Counted from the first letter of the stretch, positions 22,727 to 34,263 are shown. The stretch is DNA of 64,000 nucleotides from Hyalella azteca (GCF_000764305.2 NW_025937381.1:1-64000); one strand, 5' to 3'. Program-made: numbers and translations. The notes: generated by a model from the sequence alone, not told the origin.

Positions 22727-22932
22727 GGTCACTCACTATTGTTCAGCAGACCATGTCACTCACTGCTCCTGCAATAGACCCTGACGCAGGCTACTCACTA
22801 TTATTCAGCAGACCATGTTACTCACTGCTCCTTTGTTACTCACTGCTCATCCATCTCTCCATGTTACTCACTGCTCATCCATCTCTCCATGTTACTCACT
22901 GCTCATCCATCTCTCCATGTTACTCACTGCTC
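22727..22932. repeat. 27-bp core minisatellite with eight minus-strand GTGAGT donors
   Basis: ACTCACTGCTC or ACTCACTATT recurs eight times. Read on the minus strand these are GAGCA|GTGAGTAAC or AATA|GTGAGT. The right-most copy is the donor of the exon candidate at 23019-22928. The left part has a larger composite unit with TTCAGCAGACCATG. Confidence 0.9.
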
Positions 22933-23019
22933 CAGATGGTCCATCTCACTGCTCAATGGACCATCTCTGTCGTCGGGTGACCTGCGCGATTGAATTCCTC
23001 GAGGCAAAATGAGTCTCAT
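22928..23019 (-). CDS. Candidate first exon ending at the GTGAGT array
   Basis: The minus-strand ATG at 23019 (A at -3) opens 30 codons plus two bases to GGAGCA|GTGAGTAAC. The peptide begins MRLILPRGIQSRRSPDDRDG and ends PLSSEMDHLE. Another minus-strand frame over the same bases (ISLVSLWNKHRPLEK...) is also open to a GTGAGA, so the frame is open to doubt. The exit phase fits the exon at 19777-19624. Confidence 0.3.
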
Positions 23020-23071
23020 TTTGGGCGCATTTCTCCAGCGGGCGATGCTTGTTCCAAAGCGAGACTAAGCT

Positions 23072-23341
23072 GATGAAGATGTCGCGTTGTGTTCAAAAAA
23101 TGATCCAATTTTCACTGACGTAGGATTCACATTAAATGAATTGAAAGAAGTTGAGTTTGCAGTTCAAGTCGTTCATACTGTAACTGATAGATTTGAAGTG
23201 TTTATAGCGAATAGAATTTCCCGTCGCGAAAGTTCTAATTCTCCGTGCATAAAAGGTTGGGATGATGAGAGTGAAACTGATCTTCGAGCACGGAAAGTTT
23301 TTCAAAGTCGATCAGTGTTCTTGAATAAAACATTATTTTAA
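23072..23341 (+). pseudogene. Possible BEL/Pao-type retrotransposon pol fragment
   Basis: A plus-strand frame is open for nearly 90 codons, ending in TAA at 23339, with no ATG. It contains VVHTVTDRFEVFIANRIS. The pattern RF..F(I/V)ANR(I/V) matches the conserved segment between RNase H and integrase in BEL/Pao elements. The tail KGWDDESETDLRARKVFQS does not keep the usual tryptophan and NPAD motifs, so if related it is decayed. It could also be an unrelated host exon; the acceptor-like GCGAGACTAAG lies just upstream. Confidence 0.35.
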
Positions 23342-24253
23342 TTCTATTAATGAAAGCACCGATGATTCAAGGAGAAATGTTATTAATATATTCGGAACGC
23401 TCAAGTCGAGGTCCGCAAAGATCGATGATTCTAGCATTGCTCTCCATTAAAATAATATTTGAAGAGCATCAGAATAACCAACCGGGCAGCGTGACTTGCT
23501 AAGCCGATGGGCAGCATCGGATATCACTGAAGACAATTCCCAGAATGGAAGGATATGCACGCGTATTGTAAATATATTGAAGGAGTGTCGAATTCGCGAA
23601 AACTATTGCTTCTAGAGATATATGAAATAAGGGTTTAAATCATTTGTTGCAGGATATTAATCGTCCTGGAACATAAATTCGAGGACTATATTTCACCGAC
23701 TCTCATTTACGCAACAATTAACTGGCATTACAAACCGCAATTGCAAGAGCATTAAGACCGAGATTAATTCCCGCGTTGCGACGATATTGAAGTGCATTCA
23801 CGGTTTTTTAGAATCTGTGTTATGAGGCTATTAGGGCGGGACAAGCGTCGACAGTTTTTACTTCTATTACCGGAACATTTAGCGAGAATTATAGTTGCGT
23901 CGTTTCATTCAGAAATTTTACTGTTTTTTTAGCAGATAAAAAAATTAGCTCGCAATAGGGGTAGAGTAAGGCTAGCTGTACTATGCTACAAATAAATTTC
24001 AGGCTAAATCAAAATTGAATTATTTTATTGAAGTCTCTCGAAATTGTTATATTTGGGTGTAGAATAACGTTTTTTAATTGAAATGCAGGTATAATTGATA
24101 ATAAATTTGTTGTTAATAATTATTTCGCACATTCTACTAGAGATATATCTAATTTATAAGTCAGCATTTATTACATCATGATTAAGAATACATGATGCGA
24201 AAATTGTAAATTCTTGCAAAAAAAACTTTAACATTCTTTTTAAGGTAAAATTC
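23342..24253. other. No gene recognised
   Basis: AT-rich sequence without arrays or convincing exons. Confidence 0.4.
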
Positions 24254-24362
24254 CCAAGACAATCCTGAAACTATTTTAAGACAATCTTGAAACTATTTAA
24301 GACAATCTTGAAACAATCTTGAAACTATTACACTACAATATTAAGACAATCTTGAAACTATA
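24254..24362. repeat. About 21-bp tandem repeat
   Basis: AAGACAATCTTGAAACTATT recurs about five times with small deletions. Confidence 0.85.
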
Positions 24363-24533
24363 TTTCAAACTTGAAAGAGAGATAAATCAATAAGAATCAA
24401 GCAATGGTTGTTTTTCTGTTTGATAGTAATATTCGTCAGACAAAACAGCAATTCAATGAAGTATAAATTGGATGCATACATAAAATACAAAGCTCGGTTT
24501 ATTACAGTGTGCGTACTGGTATTTAGAAAAAAT

Positions 24534-24670
24534 TCCATGACTTTTCCATGACTTTCCATGACTCTCCATGACCATCAATATAATTCCATGACTCGTATAC
24601 GACTGGTTACCGACTTGTTCACGACTCGTAATTTTCCAGACTCGTATACGACTTTCCAGGCTTTCCATGA
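24534..24670. repeat. Short degenerate repeat of TCCATGACT / ACTCGTATACGACT
   Basis: Two interleaved short motifs recur: TTTCCATGAC (five times or more) and GACTCGTATACGACT (twice). Confidence 0.75.
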
Positions 24671-25811
24671 ACGGTACGCACCCTATTATTAAGACTAAGT
24701 GAAATTTATGGATAGAATGGTTTTCTCGAGTCTCATCTACAATATGGTTTTCACCATGTGTTTCAAATTTTGAAATCGTGCGCTCCTTCTATTGAGGGAC
24801 AAATGCTATCGTTAACAGAACAAAGGTGAAGCTGGAATTTATTCGTGGTAGACAATATTGGAGAATCAAACTCAAAGGAAATTGGAATCGCCATCACCTT
24901 TCAGCGGGATCAAGAATAGAGACACGAGTGGAGAGAGAGATGTCTGCACCGAAAATTACTGACAGGAGTATAGGGAGAATTATTATACTCCATTTTTTTC
25001 AATAAAAATTCGGGATAATCAGGTTGAGTAAATTCATACTTCCGACTTTTAACAAATATTTTTTGTAAAATCTACAATATATTTTTAAAAAGTTGCATGT
25101 CTGAGTATTTTGATTACATTCGCTCCATAAAAACAGCGGCTATTCGAGAGCATATTATCAATAACTACAGAGTCTGAATATTTAATCTGAATTCGAGTCT
25201 ACCTTTTCCTTCAGACAATGAAATTTTAAGTGTAGTGAAATGGAAATTTTGATTCAAATGATAGGTGAAAGGGCCAATATGCATTAGAATTATTTATTGC
25301 ATTAATGCATTAGCATTATAGTATTATGCATTAGAATATGTGCATTAGAATTATAGTATTCGGAACGACGAGGATAACGTAATTCTAAAATCACAGGGAT
25401 TATTTTGTCCCGAGGAACACCGGGTTACGCTGACATGTTATTTATGCACATGTAATGTCTATTACCGAAATTAGAAAAAACAACAAATCAGTGCATGACA
25501 ACAAAAATTTTGATATTGGAAGTAGAATAAAATTACATAATGCTTGCACTGCCCTTAAGAAACTTTCGGCCTCAGAACCGAGTCTAAGATCCTAATATCA
25601 GTTTATGGATTAAGGTTGGACTTCATTATAAATCTTTAATTCAATCAGAGTTACCTTAGAACGTGGAGCACCGTTATCGAGGGTGCTAAGATTCAACGGC
25701 CGCTATTTACTTCAACGGCCAATATTGCAAGGTTGCACTGAGCAGCACCAGCGCACGTGGAAGTTCAAGGCAAATAAAAGTTCCTGAGCATAGAAAACTG
25801 TACAGACATGC
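24671..25811. other. No gene recognised; small TGCATTAG repeat
   Basis: AT-rich. At 25277-25361 TGCATTAGAATTATAGTAT and fragments repeat four to five times. Confidence 0.45.
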
Positions 25812-26270
25812 ATTTGGGATATTTCAAGTTACTACATATTGGGTATTTCAAGTTACTTCATATTGGGTATTTCAAGGTACCACATATTGGGTATTTCAAG
25901 GTACTACATATTGGGTATTTCAAGATACTCCATATTGTGTATTACCAGTTACTACATATTGGGTATTTCAAGATACTCCATATTGGGTATTACCAGTTAC
26001 TGCATATTGGGTGTTTCAAGTTACTTCATATTGGGTATTTCAAGTTACTACATATTGGGTATTTCAAGTTACTACATATTGGGTATTTCAAGTTACTTCA
26101 TATTGGGTATTTCAAGGTACCACATATTGGGTATTTCAAGTTAGTACATAGTGGGTATTACCAGTTACTACTTATTGGGTATTTCAAGTTATTTCATATT
26201 GGGTATTTCAAGGTAATAAATATTGGGTATTTCAAGTTACTACATATTGGGTATTTCAAGTTACTACAGT
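25812..26270. repeat. 24-bp minisatellite, 19 copies, open reading frame through the array
   Basis: The unit length is divisible by three, so two plus-strand frames stay open through it: HIGYFKLL repeated (171 codons, 25808-26323) and YILGISSY repeated. The open frames follow from the unit length and are not evidence of a gene; unit changes (L/V/I, S/Y/C) show no clear synonymous bias. On the minus strand every unit starts GTAACTTGAAATACCC, again a donor-like start, and the first copy follows CTGTGTGAACTGTA. Confidence 0.9.
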
Positions 26271-26756
26271 TCACACAGTGCTTTTCAATACTGAAGTTTC
26301 TGTTGCACAGTTTCAAAATCTAGACGATTGATAGAAAATGAGGAAAAATTGCACTCATAATATTAACGAGACCATGACCGCAATACTTTAATTAGGATTA
26401 TTATTATAGCACTTTGCTTAATCACATTAATTCAAATTATAAAGTGAGAAGAGCTCGCGTAAATGGCTAAGTGAATTGTCACAGTCCTCATATGAAAGTG
26501 TTAATCACAAATATGTCTCTGATTACTTAATTAATACTTAATGCTCATGTTGAGAGCTTCTATCCCAGTAGTATAAAAATGCTCATTATTATTCTTAGGA
26601 GCTTCTGAGCATTCAGCTATTATTTTATTCAGTGTATCGTAAGAGTTTTTTTTATGACGACACTTTTTGCTGCAATAGCACATTATTGATGCGTTGAATG
26701 AGTCATTATTTCTTGTATTGACACGACACATTCATTACATCTAGAGTGACGAAATG
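26271..26756. other. No gene recognised
   Basis: AT-rich spacer. A 66-codon minus-strand frame (26731-26531) has no motif. Confidence 0.4.
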
Positions 26757-26997
26757 GTAGCGTGCAGCGTTCATTAGCCCGTATTACTGATGAGACGGTA
26801 GCATGCAGCGTTCATTAGCCCGTATTACTGATGAGACGGTAGCGTGCAGCGTTTATTAGCCCGTATTAATGATGAGACGGTAGCGTGCAGCGTTCATTAG
26901 CCCGTATTACTGATGAGACGGTAGCGTGCAGCGTTCATTAGCCCGTATTACTGATGAGACGGTAGCGTGCAGCGTTCATTAGCCCGTATTACTGATG
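26757..26997. repeat. 41-bp minisatellite, about 5.9 copies, cut by adapter
   Basis: Nearly identical 41-bp units (GTAGCGTGCAGCGTTCATTA...). The last unit is truncated exactly where the Nextera junction begins. On the minus strand units contain CATCA|GTAATACGG. Confidence 0.9.
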
Positions 26998-27035
26998 CTG
27001 TCTCTTATACACATCTAGATGTGTATAAGAGACAG
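26998..27035. other. Nextera mosaic-end junction: library artefact
   Basis: CTGTCTCTTATACACATCT (26998-27016) is followed directly by its reverse complement AGATGTGTATAAGAGACAG (27017-27035). This exact 38-bp palindrome is the junction of two Tn5 mosaic ends created by Nextera mate-pair library construction, not native DNA. The sequences left and right of it may not be adjacent in the genome. Confidence 0.98.
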
Positions 27036-27144
27036 TTCTACCCACTCCTCAAGTGATGTCTCTGAAGTGCTGCTGCATCTCTAGTGTTGTTTCTACCCAC
27101 TCCTCAAGTGATGTCTCTGAAGTGCTGCTGCATCTCAAGTTTTA
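27036..27144. repeat. 55-bp tandem duplication beside the adapter junction
   Basis: TTCTACCCACTCCTCAAGTG starts at 27036 and again at 27091, with about 45 bp nearly identical. As it abuts adapter it may be an assembly duplication. Confidence 0.85.
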
Positions 27145-27310
27145 AGCCTCGCAGCTCAGTTCTGACTGCTGCGGTGGGTACCAAGCTATCCAGTTTGACT
27201 TGGACTACTTCATTAGGAGGACGGGGGCGGCCTTTGACTTGCTCGTCGCATCCCAAGCAGCGTCGCCTGCTCAGATGGCTTCTTCAGGAAGACCAACTGA
27301 GTTAGAGTCT
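27112..27310 (-). pseudogene. Decayed coding-like segment
   Basis: On the minus strand a frame reads GCDEQVKGRPRPPNE, VVQVKLDSLVPTAAV, RTELRGLKLEMQQHFRDIT, then stop. An alternative frame continues EEWV-like across the tandem duplication. The Leu/Glu/Gln pattern suggests a helix or coiled coil. There is no start and no splice signal, and the two plus-strand frames over it look poorer. It could be a fragment of a transposon-encoded protein; no family is identified. Confidence 0.25.
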
Positions 27311-27430
27311 CCGCCAACTTCATTTTTTTGCGTTACCCGCAAATTTGCGATGTTTGCTCAATTCAGGGCAACGGAGAAAAGCCTGTTATACTCACTGAAC
27401 TTTAATAAACTGATACATTTTCTTATATAA

Positions 27431-27846
27431 GGAAATATTTAGAGATTTAGGGTCTTAGAAGTAAAATAAATATTTTGTTTTTCTATATAAGGTGACTAAA
27501 AGCGTGAAAATCAATCATTTTATCACTTGAATCAGTCAATCAATCAATTTGGTTCACTTGAATTTTAGTTTCTGCAAGAATTTTATGTCAAGTCCCCACC
27601 GTTTTCAGATTTGAGTAAAATTTACTCAAATCTGAATGATTCAACCTGATTGATTCAATAATTCGAACATCTCAACCTGACCTGCCGCCAACATGATCTC
27701 ATTGACGTGAGTAGCTGAATAGGCTTAAATCGTAAAAATTTGTCTATACTCAACGCTTAATACAATCTATAGACAAGAAAATTGAAGTGCATGTATCCCA
27801 TTTTAACGCATTAGCTTGATAATAACTTGATGCTCTTACGAAGGAG
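27431..27846. other. No gene recognised
   Basis: AT-rich. Contains an inverted pair around GATTTGAGTAAAATTTACTCAAATC (27609-27633) that could form a hairpin. Confidence 0.4.
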
Positions 27847-28057
27847 CACTGTTAGAAAAAACGGTGAAAAAACGGTCCCACTGGCGTTCTAGTGGCCGGT
27901 CGCCCCGTGAAAATAAACTTTTTCGCCGTTATTATCAATGTTTTACGGATTTTTACTGTTAAATTGGAATAAAAACGGCGACACGGTGTTTATTTTCACG
28001 TGCCGACCGGCCACTGAAACGCCGGTAATTCTGTTAACGGTAATTTTTCTAACAGTG
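27847..28057. mobile_element. Fold-back MITE, 211 bp
   Basis: The left end CACTGTTAGAAAAAACGGT and right end inverse ATTTTTCTAACAGTG are complementary. Complementarity continues inward: ACTGGCGTT, GTGGCCGGTCG and CGTGAAAATAAAC on the left all have inverted partners on the right. Nearly the whole element can fold on itself. No coding capacity. Confidence 0.75.
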
Positions 28058-29664
28058 AGCTAATATATGCAGGCTCCTGATATTGAGGGTGTTCACTGTG
28101 GAAGATTTGTGAAGCACAATTATTGAAGCAATATTCTTAATATTCTCTGCTAATTAGGAAGAAGGGCTCTGAATTTTGCTGGAATTAGGATGAACCAAAA
28201 AATTTCTCTCTATTCTTGAGCCATGTTGCCATGCTCTGAACTAAAATCGGAATAGAAAATTCGTCCTTAGCCGGAAAATATATCTCACAGTTACAGCGTT
28301 GATTTGATGACGAAGAAAAATTGACTTTGAGATAACGTCTCTGAAACGTCTCAAATACATTAATGATTGTGTTCAATAATTACTGGCAGGCACTTCAATT
28401 GAAAAATCTGAGGTGAACACCTGATATTAGTTTTATATTCCACCTGTGAATGAAATAAATATAGAAAAAAATCGTTAGTAGAGTAAATATTAGATCAGAG
28501 TATAGAGAATAACCGAGACAGAGACAGACAGACAGAGAACCGAGAATGATGGTAACAGAACCAGCAGGGAGCTTTGAACCTTGATTGCAATATTTGAAAT
28601 GCTGAATTTGGTTGCCATGTAAGAAATTAATTATGAATTGCCGAACTGTGGTTCAACGAAATCCGTCGTATCGGATTAATGCACTACTCGCTAATTGTTC
28701 AAACTGTTATCCAAATTTACAACGTCCGGATATCATAGGATGAATGCAAAGAAGTACATATATGAATATATACATACTGAATTTTATCATACAAGCTCCT
28801 TGGAAAATTATCCTATTCGACGTTGAATATGTTCATCGAAAATTTTAAACAATTATTAGTGTAGAATATATTAAAATAATGAACAGAGGAATATTTCTGA
28901 TTTCCTATAAGAAGCTTATTTATTGGTCTGGCACACATCAGTGAAGCAGACACGGGTTAATGTTTATCATTTATCATCAAGTTTTTATCATTCATAGGAA
29001 GTTATTACAAATAAAATCCAGATCACTTCATATGACCTATGTCAATATTTGTTTTATTCCTTAAAGTTTCTTTCTGCCCAATTAAATTTGTCCCAAATTA
29101 TGAAAATTTTACAATCTACATATATATTCAAAAGGGATCTGTGTAAAACGCAAAGCTTGAGCGCAAACGAAAGTAACGTTCAGCATGTTTTAAAATGCTG
29201 GCATCACATATTTACACTGAGAAAAAGAGAACTTCACTTTCCATCACTTTCCTTCGTATTTCTGAGAAAATAAAATAATTAATATAGATTCCGTAAGCAA
29301 AAGTTTAGCGACGTTCAATAAGAGACGATAATAATGATCTCTATAATGGATCCTTCCATGTTGGATTCGACGCTCCTGAGCGACGCTTAGCGACCATTAC
29401 GACGCGGGATCATTAAACTAAGCAGAATTTTGAGGAGAAATTCACCAATCGCGACCAGTAGCGGCGATTTAAGTTATTTAATTCTTATTCATCATTCAAA
29501 CGCAATTCTTAATATGTAGAGATATTATGTAAAATCATAATGCTATTCCAATCATGAACGATATCATTGGCACAATAATACGAAATTTTGTTTAAAAGGG
29601 AATAAAAATTTTCGACGCTATAGGCAGCAGTTCGATTGAGACGTACATTATGCGGAGTCACTAT
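28058..29664. other. No gene recognised
   Basis: AT-rich sequence with a minor GACA run (about 28510-28535). A plus-strand frame at 29049-29273 starts at a TTG-type codon and has no motif. Confidence 0.4.
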
Positions 29665-29835
29665 CGCCTTAACGCCTTAGCTTCAAGGCACTAACACCTT
29701 AGCTCCAAGGCACTAACACCTTAGCTCTAAGGCACTAATGGCTTAGCTCCAAGGCACTAACGCCTTAGCTCCAAGGCACTAACGCCTTAGCTCCAAGGCA
29801 CTACCGCCTTCGCTCCAAGGCACTACTGCCTTAGC
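29665..29835. repeat. 22-bp minisatellite, about 8 copies
   Basis: CCTTAGCTCCAAGGCACTAA repeats with few changes; CCTTAGCTCCAAGG is nearly self-complementary. Downstream, CTTCCAGCCGGGCTCTGCA occurs twice (29839 and 29898). Confidence 0.9.
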
Positions 29836-30163
29836 TTTCTTCCAGCCGGGCTCTGCAGCCTTCATTTATAATCTCATCCATCGCCACTTACTCGACTCTT
29901 CCAGCCGGGCTCTGCAACCTTGATACTTAAAGCTATAACTGAACATTTGAATATTTAATGAAATAAGTCCCAACTACACTTTGCAAAGGAAATTATAAAT
30001 TTGCATGCCCTCCCGGCCTATCGCAGGAACTGGACAAAAGTCAAATATATATTTTAGTATGTTCACAGAATCGTTATAGAGATTAATTTATAGGAAGGAA
30101 TATACTATAAATGAACCCTGCTCGGTTGATAAGTTTGAGCTTGCCATACTCTAAAGTTGGTCA

Positions 30164-30355
30164 GGACAATACCTTTTACAATACAGTACTTTATACCGGC
30201 GACAATACCTTATACCGGCGACAATACCTTATACCGGTGACAATACCTTATACCTGTGACAATACCTTATACCGGCGACAACACCTTATACCGGTGACAA
30301 TACCTTATACCGGTGACAATACCTTATTCCCAGGACAAAACCTTACCTTATATGG
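30164..30355. repeat. 19-bp minisatellite, about 9 copies
   Basis: Units of ACAATACCTTATACCGGTG. On the minus strand each reads ATAAG|GTATTGTC. The right-most copy is a fuller ATATAAG|GTAAGG, the donor of the exon candidate at 30427-30347. Confidence 0.9.
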
Positions 30356-30427
30356 GCATCGTAACCTATAAGACTTCTTAAAGCTAGCTTTGTAAATCCG
30401 GCTCCCACAAAATACGAAGGGATAATT
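30347..30427 (-). CDS. Candidate internal exon ending at the 19-bp array
   Basis: Acceptor-like ATGCTGCAACTCTAG is followed by one base, 26 codons and two bases, ending CATATAAG|GTAAGG, a full consensus donor. The peptide reads IIPSYFVGAGFTKLALRSL then IGYDAHI. Codon use is plausible. Other minus-strand frames are closed earlier. Family not recognised. Confidence 0.35.
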
Positions 30428-31838
30428 CTAGAGTTGCAGCATAATCGTAAGTAAAATTCTTAACTTACTTAAACCTCTTTATTGTTCGATATGTGAAATA
30501 AAGTTAAACATTATATGACATTCTTATGTCAATCACCATACCATACAGTTTGTACCAGTCGCTATTATCGCTGGGACTATTCTGTGCATTACATTAAAAT
30601 TGCACCAGATTTGCATTAACTGCAATCAACAGCACGCCAAACTACCCAGCCTCAGGCGTGTGGTGTCGTTCACATTCCAGAGCATTTATTGACTTTTGTT
30701 TTATTCACCGCCTGGTGAGCCGATTAAAAATTTGAGTGCAAACGTACACTATTGCACAATGTTCCTCACGTAATGCTCCACTATTTTGCAGGCAAAATAT
30801 TGAATAAGACAGTAATCATGTAGATTGATAGTACGCTTTGTAAGACATGCTCCTGTACGATACTGTCGCATATCACTTACGTACTTTACAGCATTATTTT
30901 AGATTATCTTAAGATCAAATGGAGCTAGCATTAGAACTGTCGTGGGTATAGTGGCAAATAAAAGATGTATAAATGATAATGAAAGTTAATAAATGATGAA
31001 TGAAAGAAATCAAAGTATAAATAAACCATGCGTTTCGCTACCTTATGTTCTACTTTATGATTAGAGATTCGAAGCCTTTCTCTGTGGTGAATCACTCAAC
31101 AATGGCAAATAATTGAACACTATTGACGTAGTCGTGTCGGTCGTGAATCAAATTAAATGAAAAATTTCACGAATCCAATTGCAATCCCTGACAGAACAAA
31201 GGAAATAATCAATACGATTGGCACGAGAGAATTAAATGATTCTGAAAATATTTTATGGAATATCCGAGCTCACGCCATTACTTTTATGAAGGCCAGTAGG
31301 GGGCAGGATTTACTGCATGCAATGAATCAATAAAAAATCGGTTAAAGAATCAGCAGCGTATTGATTTACGGAAGAATGTAATGATTAATCTCCATCCAAA
31401 ACGTCTGTTTTTCTATTGTGTGCACTTTATACGTGATTTATTAGCATTTCCAACTCAGGTGACAGAGCATGAGCATTCAATGTACAGGATGTCTTTTAAA
31501 ATTGGTTTTGTTTACTTTATAGACATCATTTAACTTTTTGCCGGCGGTAGTTTGATCTTGAAAAGGAATGCACTAAATTTTATTAAAATGCGGTCTCAGA
31601 CCGCGTTTAATAGCTTAGCTTATTACCAAAGGCTGAGTTCTGTCAAGACCTGGCAACTACCGTATAGCCTGAAATGAGCATAACAGTTATGACGGTTCAT
31701 TGCGTTAGGTCAAAATAAACGGTCAGCGTTTAAGCACTGCGCTGGCCATGAGAGTCATTGTCGGGGCTTGCAGTTTGCTGAAACGTATACGATCATTACA
31801 AACCTATAATTTACTGACCGCAATACGTGAACGAACCT
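30428..31838. other. No gene recognised; GC hairpin
   Basis: AT-rich. GCGGTCTCAGACCGC (about 31591-31605) is a perfect inverted repeat with a single-base centre. Confidence 0.4.
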
Positions 31839-32216
31839 TCAGACGTGACATACATCGCCTGCAATGTTAAGTTGCTGTTTAAAAAAGGTTGGTGTGTCGT
31901 GCATAAATTCCAATAGATGCTTTTTATTTAAAAAACAGCACGAATATCTGATTGTGAGTGGCGCTGAAATGAGGATAACGTTTGTATTGCAATGAAATTC
32001 ATCGGCGAAATTGCCAGAGATATCAAGTCGAGGGTGTCTCAAGTTTTGAGATGCCATTCGTAAAGTTATATTGTAACTAAGAAACCAATTATAATTCGCT
32101 AAAGTGGGAGTAGTTGTCTGCAGATGGTTTGATAAGCTTTTGTTATGAGTTGTGATTTGTTTTTTCTTAATTGTAATGCGAAATTTTTTGGACAGTAAAG
32201 TTACCAGCAAAATCAT
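31839..32216 (-). CDS. 125-codon open frame, uncertain
   Basis: A real ATG (MILLVTLLSKKFRITIKKK...) begins the longest non-repetitive ATG-initiated frame of the window, ending TFFKQQLNIAGDVCHV. A hydrophobic start followed by lysines could be a weak signal. In DNA this AT-rich, one frame of this size is expected by chance in 64 kb. No motif, no GC rise and no splice context support it. Confidence 0.2.
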   Translation of the reverse strand: MILLVTLLSKKFRITIKKKQITTHNKSLSNHLQTTTPTLANYNWFLSYNITLRMASQNLRHPRLDISGNFADEFHCNTNVILISAPLTIRYSCCFLNKKHLLEFMHDTPTFFKQQLNIAGDVCHV

Positions 32217-33722
32217 TCCATTAAAAATTTTTCAAACCCATCGAGCATCCTTAATATTGGTGAAACGAAATATTCAGTTAATTAGGATAGATACATATTA
32301 AATAATTTTTTAGGTAATTAATTACCTTCTTAATACATAATAGGCAGTACCAAGAAATTTTAAGTTTCGTTGGCATATATTATCGCATTTCATATAATAT
32401 TATTTATAAAACTTCCACAATCTTAATGAGAACTTGACAAAACAAGTGAAAATCACATTTTGAACAAAATTATCTCTGCAATGTCCCAATTATTATACCG
32501 TATAGATAAATTTCAATCAAAGTCTATAGTTTTTTGACTTTCCAAATTATTAAAAGAATTATCCATTTTAGTCAAACCAATAGCGCCTGTCAATTATTTT
32601 TAGACTGACCAATTATTTTTCGAGGGAAAAAGAGTTTTACCATTATACTTTAATTAATTTACATGCAAATATTACCTGACTTAGAAACCAATAAGATTTA
32701 TAGAAATTACATAATTAATCACGCTCATATTGGCCACATTTACCAGGCAGCTAAAAGCTACGCTCAATCGAAAGCAACAAAGTAAAACCAAAGTGACCCC
32801 TCCTGTCAAAACAAGCAGTTCGAAAATGCTTACAAAATATTAGAATTAGTCTTGCTAAAATCGAGTATGTTGAGACCGAGTTTTGATAAACCAACACACT
32901 ACAATTTTCTTCTTACCTTTGAGAGACTTCATAAGCTCCAAATTGTAAGTGTAGTGCCCGTCGTCTAGCCAAACATCTGACGCCAATGTTTGGTGCTTCA
33001 AAAGCAAGAAAGACTCAAGGGTTTACGCATCAAATGAGAGGCGCGTCGTTCTTCTCATATTCTCGGGTTTTGCTTGCACTGTGTGAGCCTCGGGCAACTT
33101 TTTATTGCTTCATATGCCATTGTGAAGTTTGGCAATTGCAGTGAACAATTATAAGGAGTTGTTGATTGTGAGTGGAAACGCATTAGAAGAAAAGTGCTGG
33201 AAGTTTGGAATGACGGTAAAAGTGTTAGAAGGGCAGAGCAACTAGGACAAATGTATGACAGGTGTTAGTCAAGTGAGAGATTACAAAAATGAAGTTTTGA
33301 GTTAAATATATGGTGGGTAATATCGGTTGATAATTTGACGATCGTAGTCAAATGTTATTTTGAAATTAAATGGGTCATCTCCCTATTATATGATTTAAAT
33401 AAAACTCTAAGCACAAGCAGGTTTTACTAAACAAACCCAAATTTACCAAAATACTCTCTTATTATAAACAAACTCCACTAAAATTAATAGCCATAGAAGC
33501 ACCCACTGAATGTCGGGCACCCATCGGCTGTTCCTAACCCGCGGAGTCTGAATCTTGAGAGAGAAATTCTCCAGCCTCATCAGGCAATAGACGGCAAAAT
33601 ATCACTTGGGGTTCACGCAAAACGTCTCTTTGCAATCCTACGAAAAGTGTTAGACGATGTAATCATTCGCAAGTTAACGACTTGCCCCTTTGAAACCGAT
33701 TGTGTCAATGGCTTTAGATCCA
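32217..33722. other. No gene recognised
   Basis: AT-rich sequence without arrays, element ends or convincing exons. Confidence 0.4.
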
Positions 33723-33901
33723 CCATTTCCCAACGAAGAGCCATAGACGACACAATTCTGTGCAAGGAGTAGGTTGCGAGACGTTATTTTCCAACGAACA
33801 GCCATAGACGACACAATAATATGTAAGGAATTGGTTAAGATTCGCTATTTTCCTACACTCGTACAGTTATGCAGGACGCAATAATGCGTAAGGAATGAGT
33901 T
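33723..33901. repeat. About 60-bp degenerate tandem repeat, 3 copies
   Basis: Units share TTTTCC(A/T)ACGAA(C/G)AGCCATA, GACACAAT and (A/T)(A/G)AGGA. The third copy is the most diverged. Confidence 0.7.
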
Positions 33902-34263
33902 TCAATCCTCCATTGCAGCGCCGGGGCTTAGTTGCATATTAAGCATTAGGTGGCGTGGCTCCAACAGTAATTGAAACTCATGGCCACGCATTCTAATTAT
34001 TGTGCCGCATAATCAGTATATGGAGGCATTTGGTTTGTTATTTACCCATTTTTAATTTATTGATATTAGGATTTCTGTAATTTACTATACTCAAATATCA
34101 AGTGGAGCAAAAACCATACGGTAATGAAAAAAGCCTCTATTAATTTCAGGTTTATGTAATATTTTAATAAATTATATTATATCTTCAAGTTACTGAAAAA
34201 CTTTCTCTTGTATTATCAAGATAGGAAAAATTTTATTTATTGTCCATTGTCGTCATCTGTAGG

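Noticed and set aside
25808..26323. 171-codon ORF of repeated HIGYFKLL
   Set aside because: The 24-bp unit is a multiple of three, so the frame stays open automatically; a second frame is open too, and unit differences are not biased to synonymous sites. Kept as a repeat, not a gene.
26757..27035. CRISPR-like direct repeats with spacers
   Set aside because: Units are contiguous and nearly identical, with no unique spacers, in eukaryotic DNA; it is a minisatellite.
26998..27035. Native Tn5-like transposon end
   Set aside because: Two head-to-head 19-bp mosaic ends with nothing between them match library adapter exactly and recur at 48679 in an unrelated context.
30111..30371. 86-codon ORF (YRRQYLIPVTIPYTGDN repeats)
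   Set aside because: A 19-bp repeat read in rotating frames; no coding signal.
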